NCBI GenBank assembly: GCA_025403435.1
Contig: CM046349.1
Coordinates: 26,343,953-26,407,952 of the forward strand
DNA length: 64,000 nucleotides
Reading direction: 5' to 3'
Origin: Artocarpus heterophyllus
Lineage: Eukaryota; Streptophyta; Magnoliopsida; Rosales; Moraceae
Position numbers and translations under genes: made by a program
Notes under the pieces: generated by a model
Seen by the model: only the letters and a program-made list of their open reading frames with translations
What the model was told of the DNA's origin: nothing
The model's database searches: none
Shown: in pieces, positions 34,004 to 44,816 of the stretch
Layout: the number at the start of each line of letters is the position of its first letter
Numbering within the stretch: the first letter of the stretch is position 1

Positions 34004-36307
34004 TGTCACAACCCAAACCAGGGTAGTGACGTGGTGGTTAATTTAAAAGAACTATTTAATCAAAATTAAACTTGAACTCTTGTGATTAAAACTTTATTTC
34101 CTTGAACATTTTTGTAAAATTTAATAATAGTTATCCATTTTCTTAATTTTTCAAACGACAAATAGAATAAAACAAATACAATAAATTGAAATAAAATTAA
34201 GAAGAAATAACAAGAATTTATGAAATGACATCGATAAATTAAAATTTCTGCCAAATACTATTCGCATCGATCAGACCGCACAGTAATGCATACATAATTT
34301 AGACAAAAGAGAAATAACATCCAAACCCCAGTCCAACATAAAATAATCAAAGTACACGAAAATAGCTAAATTATTACATGCCTTGAAAACAAACACGCAG
34401 CAAATATTTTAACTCATAGACTCTGTGAGCAAACCTAGCACTGCTTGCTCTACAGCATGCTGTAAACCTCCTGGTGGAAAAATAAAATAAAATAAGTACA
34501 AAACTGTAAGCAAAAGACTCAGTAGGATTACCATCTTAAAAACAACATTTAACAACTCAGTAGAAATGAACAGTAATAGAATAAATTAAATGAAATTTTA
34601 ATAGCCAATACATAGTCCTTTAGATAACGTAAAACTCACCAAATGCTTCACATAATTTATCACAAAATCATAAATAATTACTTACTAATTGTAAGACTTG
34701 GAAATCTCCACTAAAGTGGCCCGATCAGAGCTTTAGGACCTACCCCTTAGTCATCTTCTACACAACCTAAACCCAGCATCATACATTTAAAAACACAAAC
34801 AATTGTGCAATCTCACACCGGTTGGTGTTTGAAAACTTTTCAAAAGTACTATCTTAGTTGGGAGAACTTGTCCCAAGATATCGATTATTTCTCAAATCAT
34901 TTTCTCTTTAGAAATATATTTTTAAAACATTTAAAAATAACTGTAAAACATAATTCAATTCTTAAAATATTCGAGAATACATATTTGGACACAAGCTTAA
35001 ATAATATGGCTACGAAGGAGGGATATAAAAATCATGCCTCAAATCCTAACAAAGGAGCACTCTTTGCAGCTCCGTACGAGACCGACATACATTAACTCCA
35101 TAATGACAACGGCTAACCTTGAGAGTAGATTAAATTATTAACACCAAAATCAAGCTAACAATTAAGTAATATATTGATTATGGTTCTTAGTGTGCCATTA
35201 ATCATTCTAAATTTCTTATTCATTCATATAATATAAACCACTCTTAAAAATGAATTGGTGATCCTTTCTAGTCAATTGAAGAGGCAAAAACTTGTTTAAG
35301 ACATAATTACAAGAAAGAGGGGCTTGGGTGGCTGAAACAATCCCTTTCAAAGCCCGGCGGTCGACCAGGCTACTTTATAAAATTTATTTTACAACATCTT
35401 TAACATATTAAACTATTCTAACGTTAAAACTCATAGTTTGCTTAAAAATAAGAAAAATAGAACTGAAATCTGAATTTTTCAGCATACAAAGGGTTAAATT
35501 TAAGACATAAACTCATACAAATCATGTCCATACCTTGCTGAACATTTCTTCTTCATACTATGATGTCCAAAACCGCAATCAAATTCATAATTTCTGACGT
35601 GCATGCTCACTTTGAAAGCTAAAGCTTCAGAATAGTAATTGACCAACAAGATATATATTTTCAGACCCAAAAATACGAATTTAAAATAAATTTGCAGAAA
35701 TACATTGATTCACAGGATTTCTAACCTCAATTTGCAGAAGGTTAGGGTCTGGAATTGATGATTTTGCCACTGGTTTGAAAATGGTTGCTTTGCTCTTGTT
35801 TTGGTGAAGCAGAAATCGAAAGAGGAAGAAAGAGACGTGAGAGAGAGAATGAGAAGAGGGAGATGAAGTTTTTGAGGTGTTCTGACTTTAAATCAGAAAC
35901 TTTGATTGTGGTTTTCAAACTAAAACCATAGTCTGTACATAGTTTCAAGGAAGGGGGGGTTTCAGTTTTGCCTTTCTCATGGTCTAGAAAAATCACATCA
36001 ATTCTGAGTGGAGTGGGAATGGGCTGATTTGCTATTTTGTAAAGCTGGGGCTTTCAAAAAAAATGGATAAAACTGTGGGAGGATGATATAATTAAAATAA
36101 AGTGATGAAATGCAAAAAAAAAAAAAAAAGGACCAAAAAATTAATTTAAAATAATAAAAATAATTTTTTTAAATATTAAATAGCACGAAGATAGTTTTTG
36201 AGTAATATAAGTTTTTGAATGTGATTAATTTATGAGAAAATTTTAATTAGGTATGCCAATTATTATTTTACACACTAATTTTAATTAATTAAATATGAGA
36301 CATTACA
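34004..36307 (-). mobile_element. 5' LTR of the minus-strand gypsy element (2304 bp)
   Basis: Read on the minus strand it starts TGTAATGTCTCATATTTAA at 36307 and ends GGGTTGTGACA at 34004, followed by the PBS. Its inner half matches 13930-14127 plus 25936-27315, the split 3' LTR. The right flank is the NLR relic (AAAAA at 36308-36312). A G/A-rich stretch on the plus strand at 35815-35870 corresponds to a CT-rich tract in element orientation. Confidence 0.85.
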
Positions 36308-36312
36308 AAAAA

Positions 36313-36920
36313 TCTTTGTGGACCATGCCTTCGATGGAGACTGTAATGTAGGTCCTAGTTTATAAGAAATTAGAGAAAGAAGTGTTGAAAAGTGTAAAGA
36401 GTCTGCCATATGCTATAAGATCTCTTGGTGGTCTTCTAAGCTTTGAAAGAAATCCAGAAACATGGGAAAGCATTCTAAGGAGTCACGTGTTGGTCTAAAA
36501 ACCTATGCAACGTTATTCTTCCAAGTCTCTGGCTTAGATATTGTTGTCTACCTTCACGTTTGAAGCAATATTTTTCTTATTCGTTTGATTTTTCCCAAAG
36601 ACTATGAATTTGGAAAGGAAAAATGCGAACTTATTGAGGATGGCAGGTTTTTTTTGCAATCTACACAGAAAGAAAAGATAGTGGAAGAAAGTGGAAAGGA
36701 GTATTTTATAGAGTTAATTGCAAAGTCATTATCTCAAAGATCAGTGAAGACGAATTTTCATTCGTCATGCATGGCCTTGAACATGATTTAACTATGTTTA
36801 TATCTAGAGAAGACTTTTATAGATTTGATGAAACAGCAAATTTAGAGCGCCTTACAAGTAGGACTCAATGTATATCAATACACAAAGTGTCAAGGCGTTA
36901 CTTGCATTTTAAGGCATCGA
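36313..36920 (+). pseudogene. NB-ARC-LRR disease-resistance (NLR) gene fragment
   Basis: Plant NLR proteins are intracellular immune receptors. The fragment reads, across frame changes, FVDHAFDGDCNVGPS, then SVEKCK and AIRSLGGLLSFERNPETWE (the region of the GLPLA motif), LSYLHLP-like sequence, then FFPKDYEFGKEK and GRFFLQ (winged-helix part ending the NB-ARC domain), followed by KEYFIELIAKSLSQRS and RYLHFKAS at the LRR border. This is the C-terminal third of NB-ARC of the CC-type class. The P-loop part is missing: the match begins right at the gypsy LTR edge. Several stops and frameshifts. Confidence 0.8.
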
Positions 36921-38496
36921 AACCTAATCTTCATTAAAAATGCGGGGGGAAAAAACCTACAATCAAGCCCTATGAAGCAAATTATCCCTCCATTCTTTTT
37001 TCATGTAATTATTCTTATATTTTGATTACCTAGGGTCAGACTGATGCTTTTTTGACGGGGCTTAGCAACAGTAACAGCTTACTGTGGGGAGTAAAAGAAT
37101 TTAATAATGAAACGATGTCGTTGAGCTCAAACTTGAACAACAACATTCCAATCAGTAACGCAGCAAACAAATTAGTTGAGAGTGGGCTTCATTAGAATCA
37201 AAATTTTATAATAATAGATTTAAGTTAAAATATATACATTATATATTTATGGAGTAATATAGTATAATTAGAAGCAAAAATCAAGAGTGTAAATGAAACT
37301 GTTTAAAAGATTATGTATCAAATTTAAAATTAGAAACTTATAGAGGCAAGGGGATGAATTTAGATCAAATTAGGAGTGCAAAGAAAAAGTTTAAAATACT
37401 ATGAATAGCATATGAAATTAAAAAATTCAGAGGCCTAAAATTAAACAAAAGTGGGGCAAAACAATAATTTTAAAAACTACTTAAATGGGAAAACTGGCCC
37501 GGGGGGCTTGAGCCCCCATAGGCCTTGGTTGGCTTCATCATTACTGGTTCCAATAAGAAGTTGAAGAGGGAAAAAAACTTATGTAGTACATTTTAAATTG
37601 AAGCTAAAACAATTAAGGACCCAAAAGAGCTCACGCAGACTCGGAGAGGTGAGAGATGCTCAATATCAACTTAAGGGAAGCAACAAATCGACAGCTTGAG
37701 AGGATCAGGCGGCATCTGACGATTTGCAATTAAAAGGGAAATTGAACTGCTTTAACGTCTATCAATAGGGAATATGATGGGTTGAAAAAGGACTTTTAGC
37801 CATATGAAGAATTTTAGTGAGAGATTTAGAAAGAAAAATTTCAGATCCCAAAAAATTGAATTTCTTCCCTAGAGTCTCAAGCATTAAGAAGAATTATAGA
37901 ATTAGGATTCTTGGATTTGTTTGGAAGATCAAATATTAACCCAAACATCTACCATTGAATTTTCCCAAGAAATTAGCCCATTATTGCATTGTAATCTGCA
38001 AATTTCTTATGAGCTCATTCCCAGTGTTTATCATCTACTATATGAGCTATTTCTATTTTGTAATTCAAAGTAGAGGTCGTGGACAAAAAAATAAAGTCAC
38101 CCAATTGATTCAACCAATTCAATTAGATCCATAAAAAGAATAGATGTCTGAATTGAATTTGAGCTGCCGTAGCGATCCAAACATAACTCAGCACCCTTAT
38201 TCGCAGGCGCAGCGCTTCACTCTCAAACGCGCCCTCTCTCCCTGTGTTTGTTTCAAAACATGCAATTCTCACTTCCACCTTCTCTCTCTCATGCAAAACC
38301 AAAGCCCAGACAGACTCACACCCGAAATCTTCTACCGCGTCCTCACTACGACATCCCCTACGCCCCATCATCTCCGCCGCCCAATCGAAACCATCTATTC
38401 AAACCAAACTCTGATGATGATGCTTTTATATTACAACAAATCCGTAAGACTAACTATTTGAGGTAAAGAGACAGAGATAGCTAGCGAGAGAAAGGA
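36921..38496. other. Intergenic region between NLR relic and BZR-domain gene
   Basis: No gene supported. Near 37496-37530 a GGCCCGGGGGGCTTGAGCCCCC phrase forms a strong inverted repeat reminiscent of small DNA-transposon ends, but no partner or TSD was found. 38120-38490 is immediately upstream of the BZR-domain gene and should hold its promoter and 5' UTR, with pyrimidine-rich blocks at 38240-38290. No clear TATA box was chosen. Confidence 0.4.
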
Positions 38497-39242
38497 ATGA
38501 AGGGAAAGGCAGCAATGGCGGCGAACGGGACGATGTCATCGTTGGGAGGGAGGAGTGAGAGTGACAAGGAGAAGACGAAGATGAGAGAGAGGCAGAGAAG
38601 AGCCATCACTGGAAAGATCTTCCATGGATTGAGGAAGCATGGCGGTTACCGCCTCTCCCCCCGCGCCGACATCAACGAGGTCCTCCGCCACCTTGCCGCC
38701 GAGGCCGGCTGGACCGTCCACCCTGACGGCACCACCTTTCGCTCCAACGTAACTATATATTATTCTCTTCTAATTTTATTTTATCTCCCTTTCTCGCACT
38801 ATTTTCTCGCTAACCAAACACCTTACCTACATTCGTGAATTAGGTTGGGAATTGCTGTCCAACGTGCGGCGCGGCGAGATCGAGCGCGACGCAGACGCCG
38901 ACCAGCAGCGTCGTCCTCGCCTGCGGCAGCGGCGGAGGAGGAGGAGAGTGTTCGAGGACGGCGTCTCCGCGCCTCATCTCCGTAGGAGATCCGGCGGTCT
39001 CTGTGCATGCTTCCTCGGTCTGCTATGTCGCCAGTGGAAGTTCCTCCGTTGAAGGCGACATTCCAATGGCGGCGCTTTACAATGTATACGGTGGTGGATT
39101 TCCCGGCGGGCTCCAACAGTATTCTTCGCCCGTCTTCAATGGCGGAGGACCATCGCCGGCGGCGTTTCAGCACCATCACCCGCAGGATGCTAGGGCTTCC
39201 AACCAGAACACGCCGGTCGGCTCGCCTCTTCGGCGCTCGTAA
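38497..39242 (+). CDS. BES1/BZR1-domain protein, two exons (38497-38748, 38844-39242)
   Basis: BES1/BZR1-type proteins bind DNA in the nucleus, classically in brassinosteroid-regulated transcription. Exon 1 (84 codons) encodes the domain: [19 protein letters not shown] (residues 24-42), then [19 protein letters not shown] (45-63) and [17 protein letters not shown] (67-83). The intron is 95 bp with GT at 38749 and AG at 38842-38843, phase 0; its position just after TTFRS matches where the domain ends. Exon 2 (132 residues) is GC-rich, with Ser/Thr-rich, Gly-rich (GSGGGGGE) and Gln/His segments, ending SPLRRS. The predicted protein is 216 residues, shorter than typical BZR1 (about 310-335), and the C-terminal part is not recognisable. 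The basic region resembles the BZR domains fused to beta-amylases as much as BZR1 itself, but no amylase follows. The first ATG was chosen; others at codons 7 and 13 are possible. No disabling change seen. Confidence 0.82.
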
Positions 39243-39727
39243 TTTTGGATTCTGGTGTTCTTTTGCTCTTGTAGATTATTCCCTTTCTTCGGTAGCTTTA
39301 GTTAATTACCTTTAAAGTTGTCATCCTTAGTTTCATGCCTTTAAGAATTACAAGCTCTGCTACATGGCCATAGGTTTAATGGATATAATGGAGTGACCAA
39401 AAATAGTTTTTTAAATAGTAAAAATTAAAATTAAAATCCCTTAAAAACATTAAAAACACAACAACAAAAAAAAAAATGAACCTGAAAAACTTCTAAGCAG
39501 GAAGGTGCCATAAACTTTGAGCGTATTGACTAGGTCTTTTATTTTTTTGATCAATTAGCAGTGAAACTTTTATAAATCTTTCCGTTTTACCCATTTTAAA
39601 TAGTTTCAACGTTCAAAATGAAAACTTTTAGGTCATGGATTTGAATATCTATCTTCTATCTTTCTGCTTAAAAATTTTGATTACAACAAATTTTTTTTTT
39701 TTTTTTTGGGTTGGGTGGGGGTGGATG
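39243..39727. other. 3' flank of BZR-domain gene
   Basis: AT-rich flank that should include the 3' UTR. A T17 run followed by a G-rich segment (39689-39725) marks the right end. No other gene is seen. Confidence 0.45.
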
Positions 39728-40813
39728 TGTTGGGTTTTCATTTGTTGTCTTCTATATCAAAGAACTAAGGTGATTTTTGCATTTTGAACCTTAAATTAGT
39801 GTATTTCGAGCTCTAAAACGGAGGTTGAAGATGCAGCGATATAGACTGCTTTCAGTGGAGATCTCGACTGCGCAATAGAGATATGCCGTGAAAGAAACAA
39901 CAGAGATTCAATTAAAACCATAGTAGAACTCAAAGTAACAGTAGAGTTCCACGATTAAAGATATGGTAAAACGAATATGGTGACGATCACATGCGAATAT
40001 CACACCTTCAGTACTAATGTTTTGTTGAAAAATTCACCAAATAAAGTTAATGTTTACTAAATCAATAAGACAATTTAAGTACTAGTCCTTTAAGTAGATG
40101 TTTCATGTGATTTTGCGTTCTTAGTCCGAAAAATCAACGAGAGATAAATGTGTTTTGATAAAAAAAAAAATTAATTTAATAAAGTCTATTAAATTATAAA
40201 AATAAAAATCACATAAATTGAATTATTCTAAGGCACAGAAGAGATTCTCTACACTCCAGTAAAGACCTTTAATTTTTATTTTTACTATCAGTAGGGTGTC
40301 TCTCCACTGTGCAGTCGAGCTCATTCAAAATTTAATTAAATAATTCTAGCAATTTAGAAAAACCGTTTTAAACCTTAATAATTGGTGCTTTATGTTAGCT
40401 ATAAAATTCGATTCTAACATGCCAAAAACGATATGCATATCAAAATCACAAACGGAAGCGTGAAATGACATACCTCTTGCCATTGCTATACGTGCAGATG
40501 AAGACACCAAAATTCTGTGAATGTAGTTTGTGTCTTCTTACACTCAAACACTCCGATGATGGTGTATAAACTAAAAAGAGTGAGAGTTGATAGGGACCAA
40601 AGCAATGAAAGGCTCAACACATGAATCTTTGTTTTTCTTTTTTTTGCTTTCTATACATGAAATCCTTCCATCAAGGATTTTTTATACAGGTTCAAGAATT
40701 CAGTTACCAAGATTTATTATGGTTTAATGAAAACAAATATGAGACCATTTATGTAAAACTGTTATAGCAATTAAATTGGTTTCAAATTGAAACCGTTGAA
40801 ATACAGACAGTCA
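39728..40813 (-). mobile_element. 3' LTR of a second copia element (left end approximate)
   Basis: The right boundary is clear: on the minus strand a purine tract is followed by TGACTGTCTGTATTTC at 40813. The left end is a guess at a TGTTGGG phrase near 39728, consistent with a copia ...CAACA terminus, giving about 1.1 kb; no TSD can be checked because the other LTR is absent. A TATAAAAAA-type box lies on the minus strand at 40675-40688. The family differs from the copia at 14128-25935. Confidence 0.55.
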
Positions 40814-40828
40814 CATTCTCCCACTTGG
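40814..40828 (-). other. Polypurine tract of the second copia element
   Basis: On the minus strand CCAAGTGGGAGAATG directly precedes the LTR start, the same AAGTGGGAGA core as in copia family 1. Confidence 0.75.
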
Positions 40829-41667
40829 TCTCCATATTTAACCTTATATTCATTAAACCTAAACTTTTAGGAAACAAATACATGAATCATGGCGATAATT
40901 TCTATAAATTGTGAGTATTATCTTCCATGTATTACTATGTATTGTTTCTCAGACTTTATTCCCTATATGGTAACCTAACTTTATGAATAAACCTAATGTT
41001 TATTCTTGGTCCTACTAAATGTGAATTTTCCTCCAATAACTTTATGCCAAATCAAATATGAGAAAACATCACAACTGAATAAGAGTTTCATTAAGACTGT
41101 AAATTGTATGTACAAACAAATTACATTATGGAACCAAGTCTCATTTGAACTACATGATCCTTAAACGACTTCAGTGGCATTTCTTTTGTTAAAGAAACTG
41201 CGATCATCAATTCAGTGCTTATATGCTGTATAACCATTTTATTTTCCTTAATGCGTTCCCTTATCGCTTAGTACTTAATATCGATGTGTTTACTTCGACT
41301 ACTACTCTTATTATTCTTAGCCATAAAGACAGCAACTGAATTGTCACAATATATTCTTAATGGCCTAGACACAAAATCTACAATTCTAAGGCTTGACATG
41401 AAACTCTTCAACCATACACCATGCGAAGTAGCCTTAAAACAAGAAACGAACTCTGTCTCCATTGTGGAAGTAGCAACCGACGTTTGCTTTCCACTTCTCC
41501 AAGATACATCTCCTCCAGCTAACATGAAAATATAACCAGAAGTTGATTTTCTCGAATCAACACAGCTAGCAAAGTCTGAATCGGAGTAGCCCATCACCTC
41601 TAGATTATCAGTTCGCCTATACATAAACATGTAGTCCTTTGTGCCTTGAAGGTACCTCATCACCTTC
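40829..41667 (-). pseudogene. Second copia element, RNase H and pol end
   Basis: An open frame on the minus strand (41268-41663) covers RNase H: MMRYLQGTKDYMFMYRR, GYSDSDFASCVDSRKSTSGY, STMETEFVSCFKATSHGVWL and IYCDNSVAVFMAKNNKSS. Stops begin after KHIDIKY, but the usual tail is readable to about 41118 (VIQHIST, MPLKSF). About 300 bp of untranslated sequence leads to the polypurine tract. A frame change separates it from RT at about 41660. Confidence 0.85.
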
Positions 41668-42433
41668 TTTGTAGCCCTCTAGTGGTCAATGCCTGGATTA
41701 CTTGATATCTGCCCAACATTCCCACAGCAAATGCAATGTCAGGTTTTGTGCAGACCTGAGCATACATAAGGCTTCCAACAGCTGAAGTATAAGGAATATT
41801 GCTCATTTGATTTTTCTCGAAATCATTCCTTGGGCATTTGTTCAAATTGAACTTGTTACCCTTCACAATGAGTGCTACACTTGGTGAACAATCTTTCATC
41901 CGAAATCTGTCTAAGACTTTATTGATATAGGTTTCCTGCGATAGTCCCAAAATGCATTGATATCTATCCCTATGGATCTTAATGCCAATGACATAAGATG
42001 CCTCACCCATATCCTTCATATCGAAGTTCTTAGAAAGGAATTGTTTCACCTCATATAGAAACCCCTTATCATTGGTAGCAAGAAGGATATCATCCACATA
42101 CAAAACAAGGAAACAGATCTTGCTCTCACTGACCTTCTGGTATATACATTGATTCATGATGTTCTCTTTAAAACCAAATGAAGTGATGATATAGTGGAAT
42201 TTCAAATACCATTGACGGGAAGCCTGTTTCAAAAAATATATGAATTTCTTGAGTTTGCACACCAATTGCTCACCATCACTAGAGGAGAATCCTTCAGGTT
42301 GTTTCATGTAAACCTCTTCCTCTAGATCGCCATTGAGGAATGTCATTTTCACATCCATCTGATGTAACTCAAAATCAAAATGAGTTACTAATGCCATAAT
42401 CACACGAAGGAAGTCCTTTTTGGATACAGGAGA
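41660..42433 (-). pseudogene. Second copia element, reverse transcriptase cut off at its 5' side
   Basis: A 247-codon open frame (41660-42403) encodes most of the copia RT: ELHQMDVKMTFLNGDLEEE, YMKQPEGF, FLVLYVDDILLATND (YVDD box intact), LSKNFDMKDMGEASYVIGI and YTSAVGSLMYAQ. Upstream the frame continues as PVSKKDFLRVI and ends at 42433, exactly where the tandem LTR array begins. Hence the N-terminal RT, integrase, protease and gag, if still present, lie beyond the array outside the window. The element was broken by the array's founding insertion. Confidence 0.88.
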
Positions 42434-43889
42434 TGTAACGCCCCTATATGGGGGTTAACAGTTTTTAATGAGATAAAATAAAAATAAATAATAAAAGTAA
42501 AACTTTAAAAATAAAATTTGCCCGGGACTTAAATGAAAACTCTCAACTCAAAAATAAAAATATAAACGATAAATAAACCACAGTTTTAATGTAGCACCTT
42601 AAATTTAATAATATAAACTGTTGTCATCATCATTTTAACCCTCAACACATTGTAATACAGTCACAGAAAGTAACAATTGATGCTTACATTATCATGAAGA
42701 ACATTCTTTACAATTGAAGCAGTCCCAATGTAATATAGTTACATCGCTTCCTCAACTATTTTTCTCGTAGCCACCTCACACTTAGTGAGTCCTGAAAAGA
42801 TAAAAATATAAGGGAATGAGCGACACTATGCTCAGTAGAGAAAGCCATTACTCACCTTTAGGTTTTTATCATTACCACATTAAAACCTGCATGGTTAGTA
42901 AGTTACATCATATTCCAGATTATGAGGTTTATTATGATCACATCTTATGGATACCGTAGTTAATCATTACCAAGTGTCATAATTACACATTTATACAAAT
43001 ATTACCAATCATCATTGTTCCTAGGTATCCATGTTAAATTGAGTATCACTCAACTCATCGAAACCCAAATGGGCGCACTTGATCACCCTATAAACATTCC
43101 AAGGGTGTTCCGGTGAGGGGACATCAAGCCCCGAGTCCTCACCAAGTCGATTCCTGTACAGTGTATTCTGGGACTTTCAACCCAAGGAAGCGTCATCACC
43201 TTCCCCCTATTTTACCTTTTAGGGTATTCATGCCCAAGGACGTAACCGTCGCCCTTTTCATGTCTCACAATTTCTCTATATTAAATCATTATTAATAGAG
43301 TTAATTTTCCTAACCATGCTTCTCAATTTATAACATATGTCAATTCATTATGTTCCTCGCCGTACAATACAAGACGAGTCCATGTCATAGTTTCATATGT
43401 GACACTCATATAATATCAGTTCAACATAGATATATATATCTTGCGGCAAAACAATCAATTTTAATTCTATAAAAACCTCACAAAAGATGAGTAATAGAAT
43501 CCCTACCTTTCAAGCTTATCAACAGTCTCTTAATCCTGGAATCAATTAACGTTAGCTCCATACTCCCTTGATCTTGAACTCCAAGCAAAACAGATCCAGT
43601 TGTATCTCGCTGTATCTACGAAGCAACCTCTGTAGTGCTCCTCGAGCGACTATGAATGGCTAGGAATGCTTCCTGGAGATCATACATTCTTGAAAACGTC
43701 ATTCTGGACTCCGATACTGCTGTTTGAATCGCCTCGATTCGCGTGCAGTCGGTACGGATGATTTTCATCGGAGTGGAATTTGCTCAAACGGAGGTCACCA
43801 TTGCATCCAGAGCATCGAAACAAGTCAGGAGGCGGTCTCGGATCTTCGATCGGAGGTCCGGATCACAAAATTCCAATTTAGCCTTTGAT

Positions 43890-43935
43890 TGGCCGTTGAC
43901 CGGCGTTGACCACCGTTGACCGGCGTTGTCAATCG
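43890..43935 (+). promoter_or_regulatory. Short TTGACC repeat cluster, LTR 1
   Basis: Three GTTGACC copies about 10-13 bp apart. TTGAC is the W-box core bound by WRKY factors. The cluster is shorter than in LTRs 2 and 3, as if a block had been deleted. Confidence 0.45.
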
Positions 43936-44737
43936 GGGTCCGTTGGCAGCTGGGCTCGGGCCTACCCCCCCTAAATCGACCCTTCTGAGTCCAATGGCGG
44001 GGTCAATTTCACCCAATTCTGCCTCTAACATAGCGGGTTGTGAAGTACAACGTCGGTAGAAATGGATGAGCTCCGATCTTGATTCTCCGACGATGGAAAC
44101 CTGAAATTGGCTGAGGGCTTTTGCTACCCATCCTCCTATGAGCATTTCCCCTCATCCATATTGAAGAAACGTGGCTGGGAAGAGCCAAAACGGAGGCTCC
44201 CGCGGCGGTTGACGGCGGCGTTGGCCGTTCTCCGGCGAAACCGGCTCCTTCCGTGCAATTGATGGAGGGGTTTTACTCCCCTTGATCCTCTGAACTCATT
44301 GGGAGGGGTGGTGTCAGTCACCTCCTCCGGCAAGGCGGAGTTCCACCATGGGGGCGGCGGTGCACGGCAGCAATAGGCGGGCGGAGCAATCCGGCGGTTG
44401 TTGAGCTGCCACCAATGGTGGGTTTTGTTCCTCTCATCACGGTGGTCGTGTAGGAACAAGAATCACGTCGATCGGACGTCGGACGGCGAAGATATCTCGT
44501 CGGAAAGAAATAGGTTTTGCCGCCACTTTGGGCGGCGCGTGTGGTCTCCTCCGGCGGCGTTTTGGGCGGCGCGGCACCTCGTTGGACTCAGCTCGTCGAG
44601 AGCTTTCCATTGGTGCGGGAGGTGTCGAAAACGGATGCCGAAATCTCAAACGATCTTTGAGGAGAGAGAGAGAATTTTTAGAGAGAGAAAGTAGAGAGAC
44701 AGAGTTTCGAATTATGAGAGATTTTCTGATTTTTTTT

Positions 44738-44751
44738 TTATATATATACTA
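44738..44751 (-). promoter_or_regulatory. Candidate TATA box of array LTR 1
   Basis: On the minus strand AGTATATATATAAAA lies about 55 bp into the LTR and is followed in element sense by a CT-rich tract (the plus strand is GA-rich at 44655-44705). The same arrangement is found in LTRs 2 and 3. This would give a very short U3; it could also be a simple TA run. Confidence 0.4.
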
Positions 44752-44802
44752 GGTAATTAATCTAATTACCTTAATACCCTTAGGGGAATAACGGGTGTCA
44801 CA

Positions 44803-44816
44803 GCTCTACCCCCCTT
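44803..44816 (-). other. Polypurine tract, array unit 1
   Basis: On the minus strand AAGGGGGGTAGAGC directly precedes LTR 1, the expected second-strand primer position. It sets the element orientation. Confidence 0.85.

Larger units (their letters stand above)
42434..44802 (-). mobile_element. Array LTR 1 (2369 bp)
   Basis: On the plus strand it starts TGTAACGCCCCTATATGG and ends AACGGGTGTCACA; read in element sense it runs TGTGACACCCG to GGGGCGTTACA. The left flank in copia is GGAGA, so the same five bases are expected after the last LTR of the array. It carries a GC-rich segment (about 43760-44650) and a reduced TTGAC cluster (three clear copies, 43890-43935). The long frames on both strands in the GC-rich part are treated as composition effects. 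Confidence 0.88.

Noticed and set aside
37490..37540. GC-rich inverted repeat as a MITE end
   Set aside because: No opposite terminus or target-site duplication could be located.
38823..39179. Minus-strand and alternative-frame open frames over the BZR gene second exon
   Set aside because: They overlap the spliced coding sequence, whose splice sites and domain content are much better supported.
43825..44752. Conserved 60-115-codon frames in the array LTRs, repeated near 50.4-51.5 kb and 57.2-58.2 kb
   Set aside because: They occur on both strands of the same GC-rich DNA, are Arg/Pro-rich and show no motif. Conservation is explained by the near-identity of the LTR copies.
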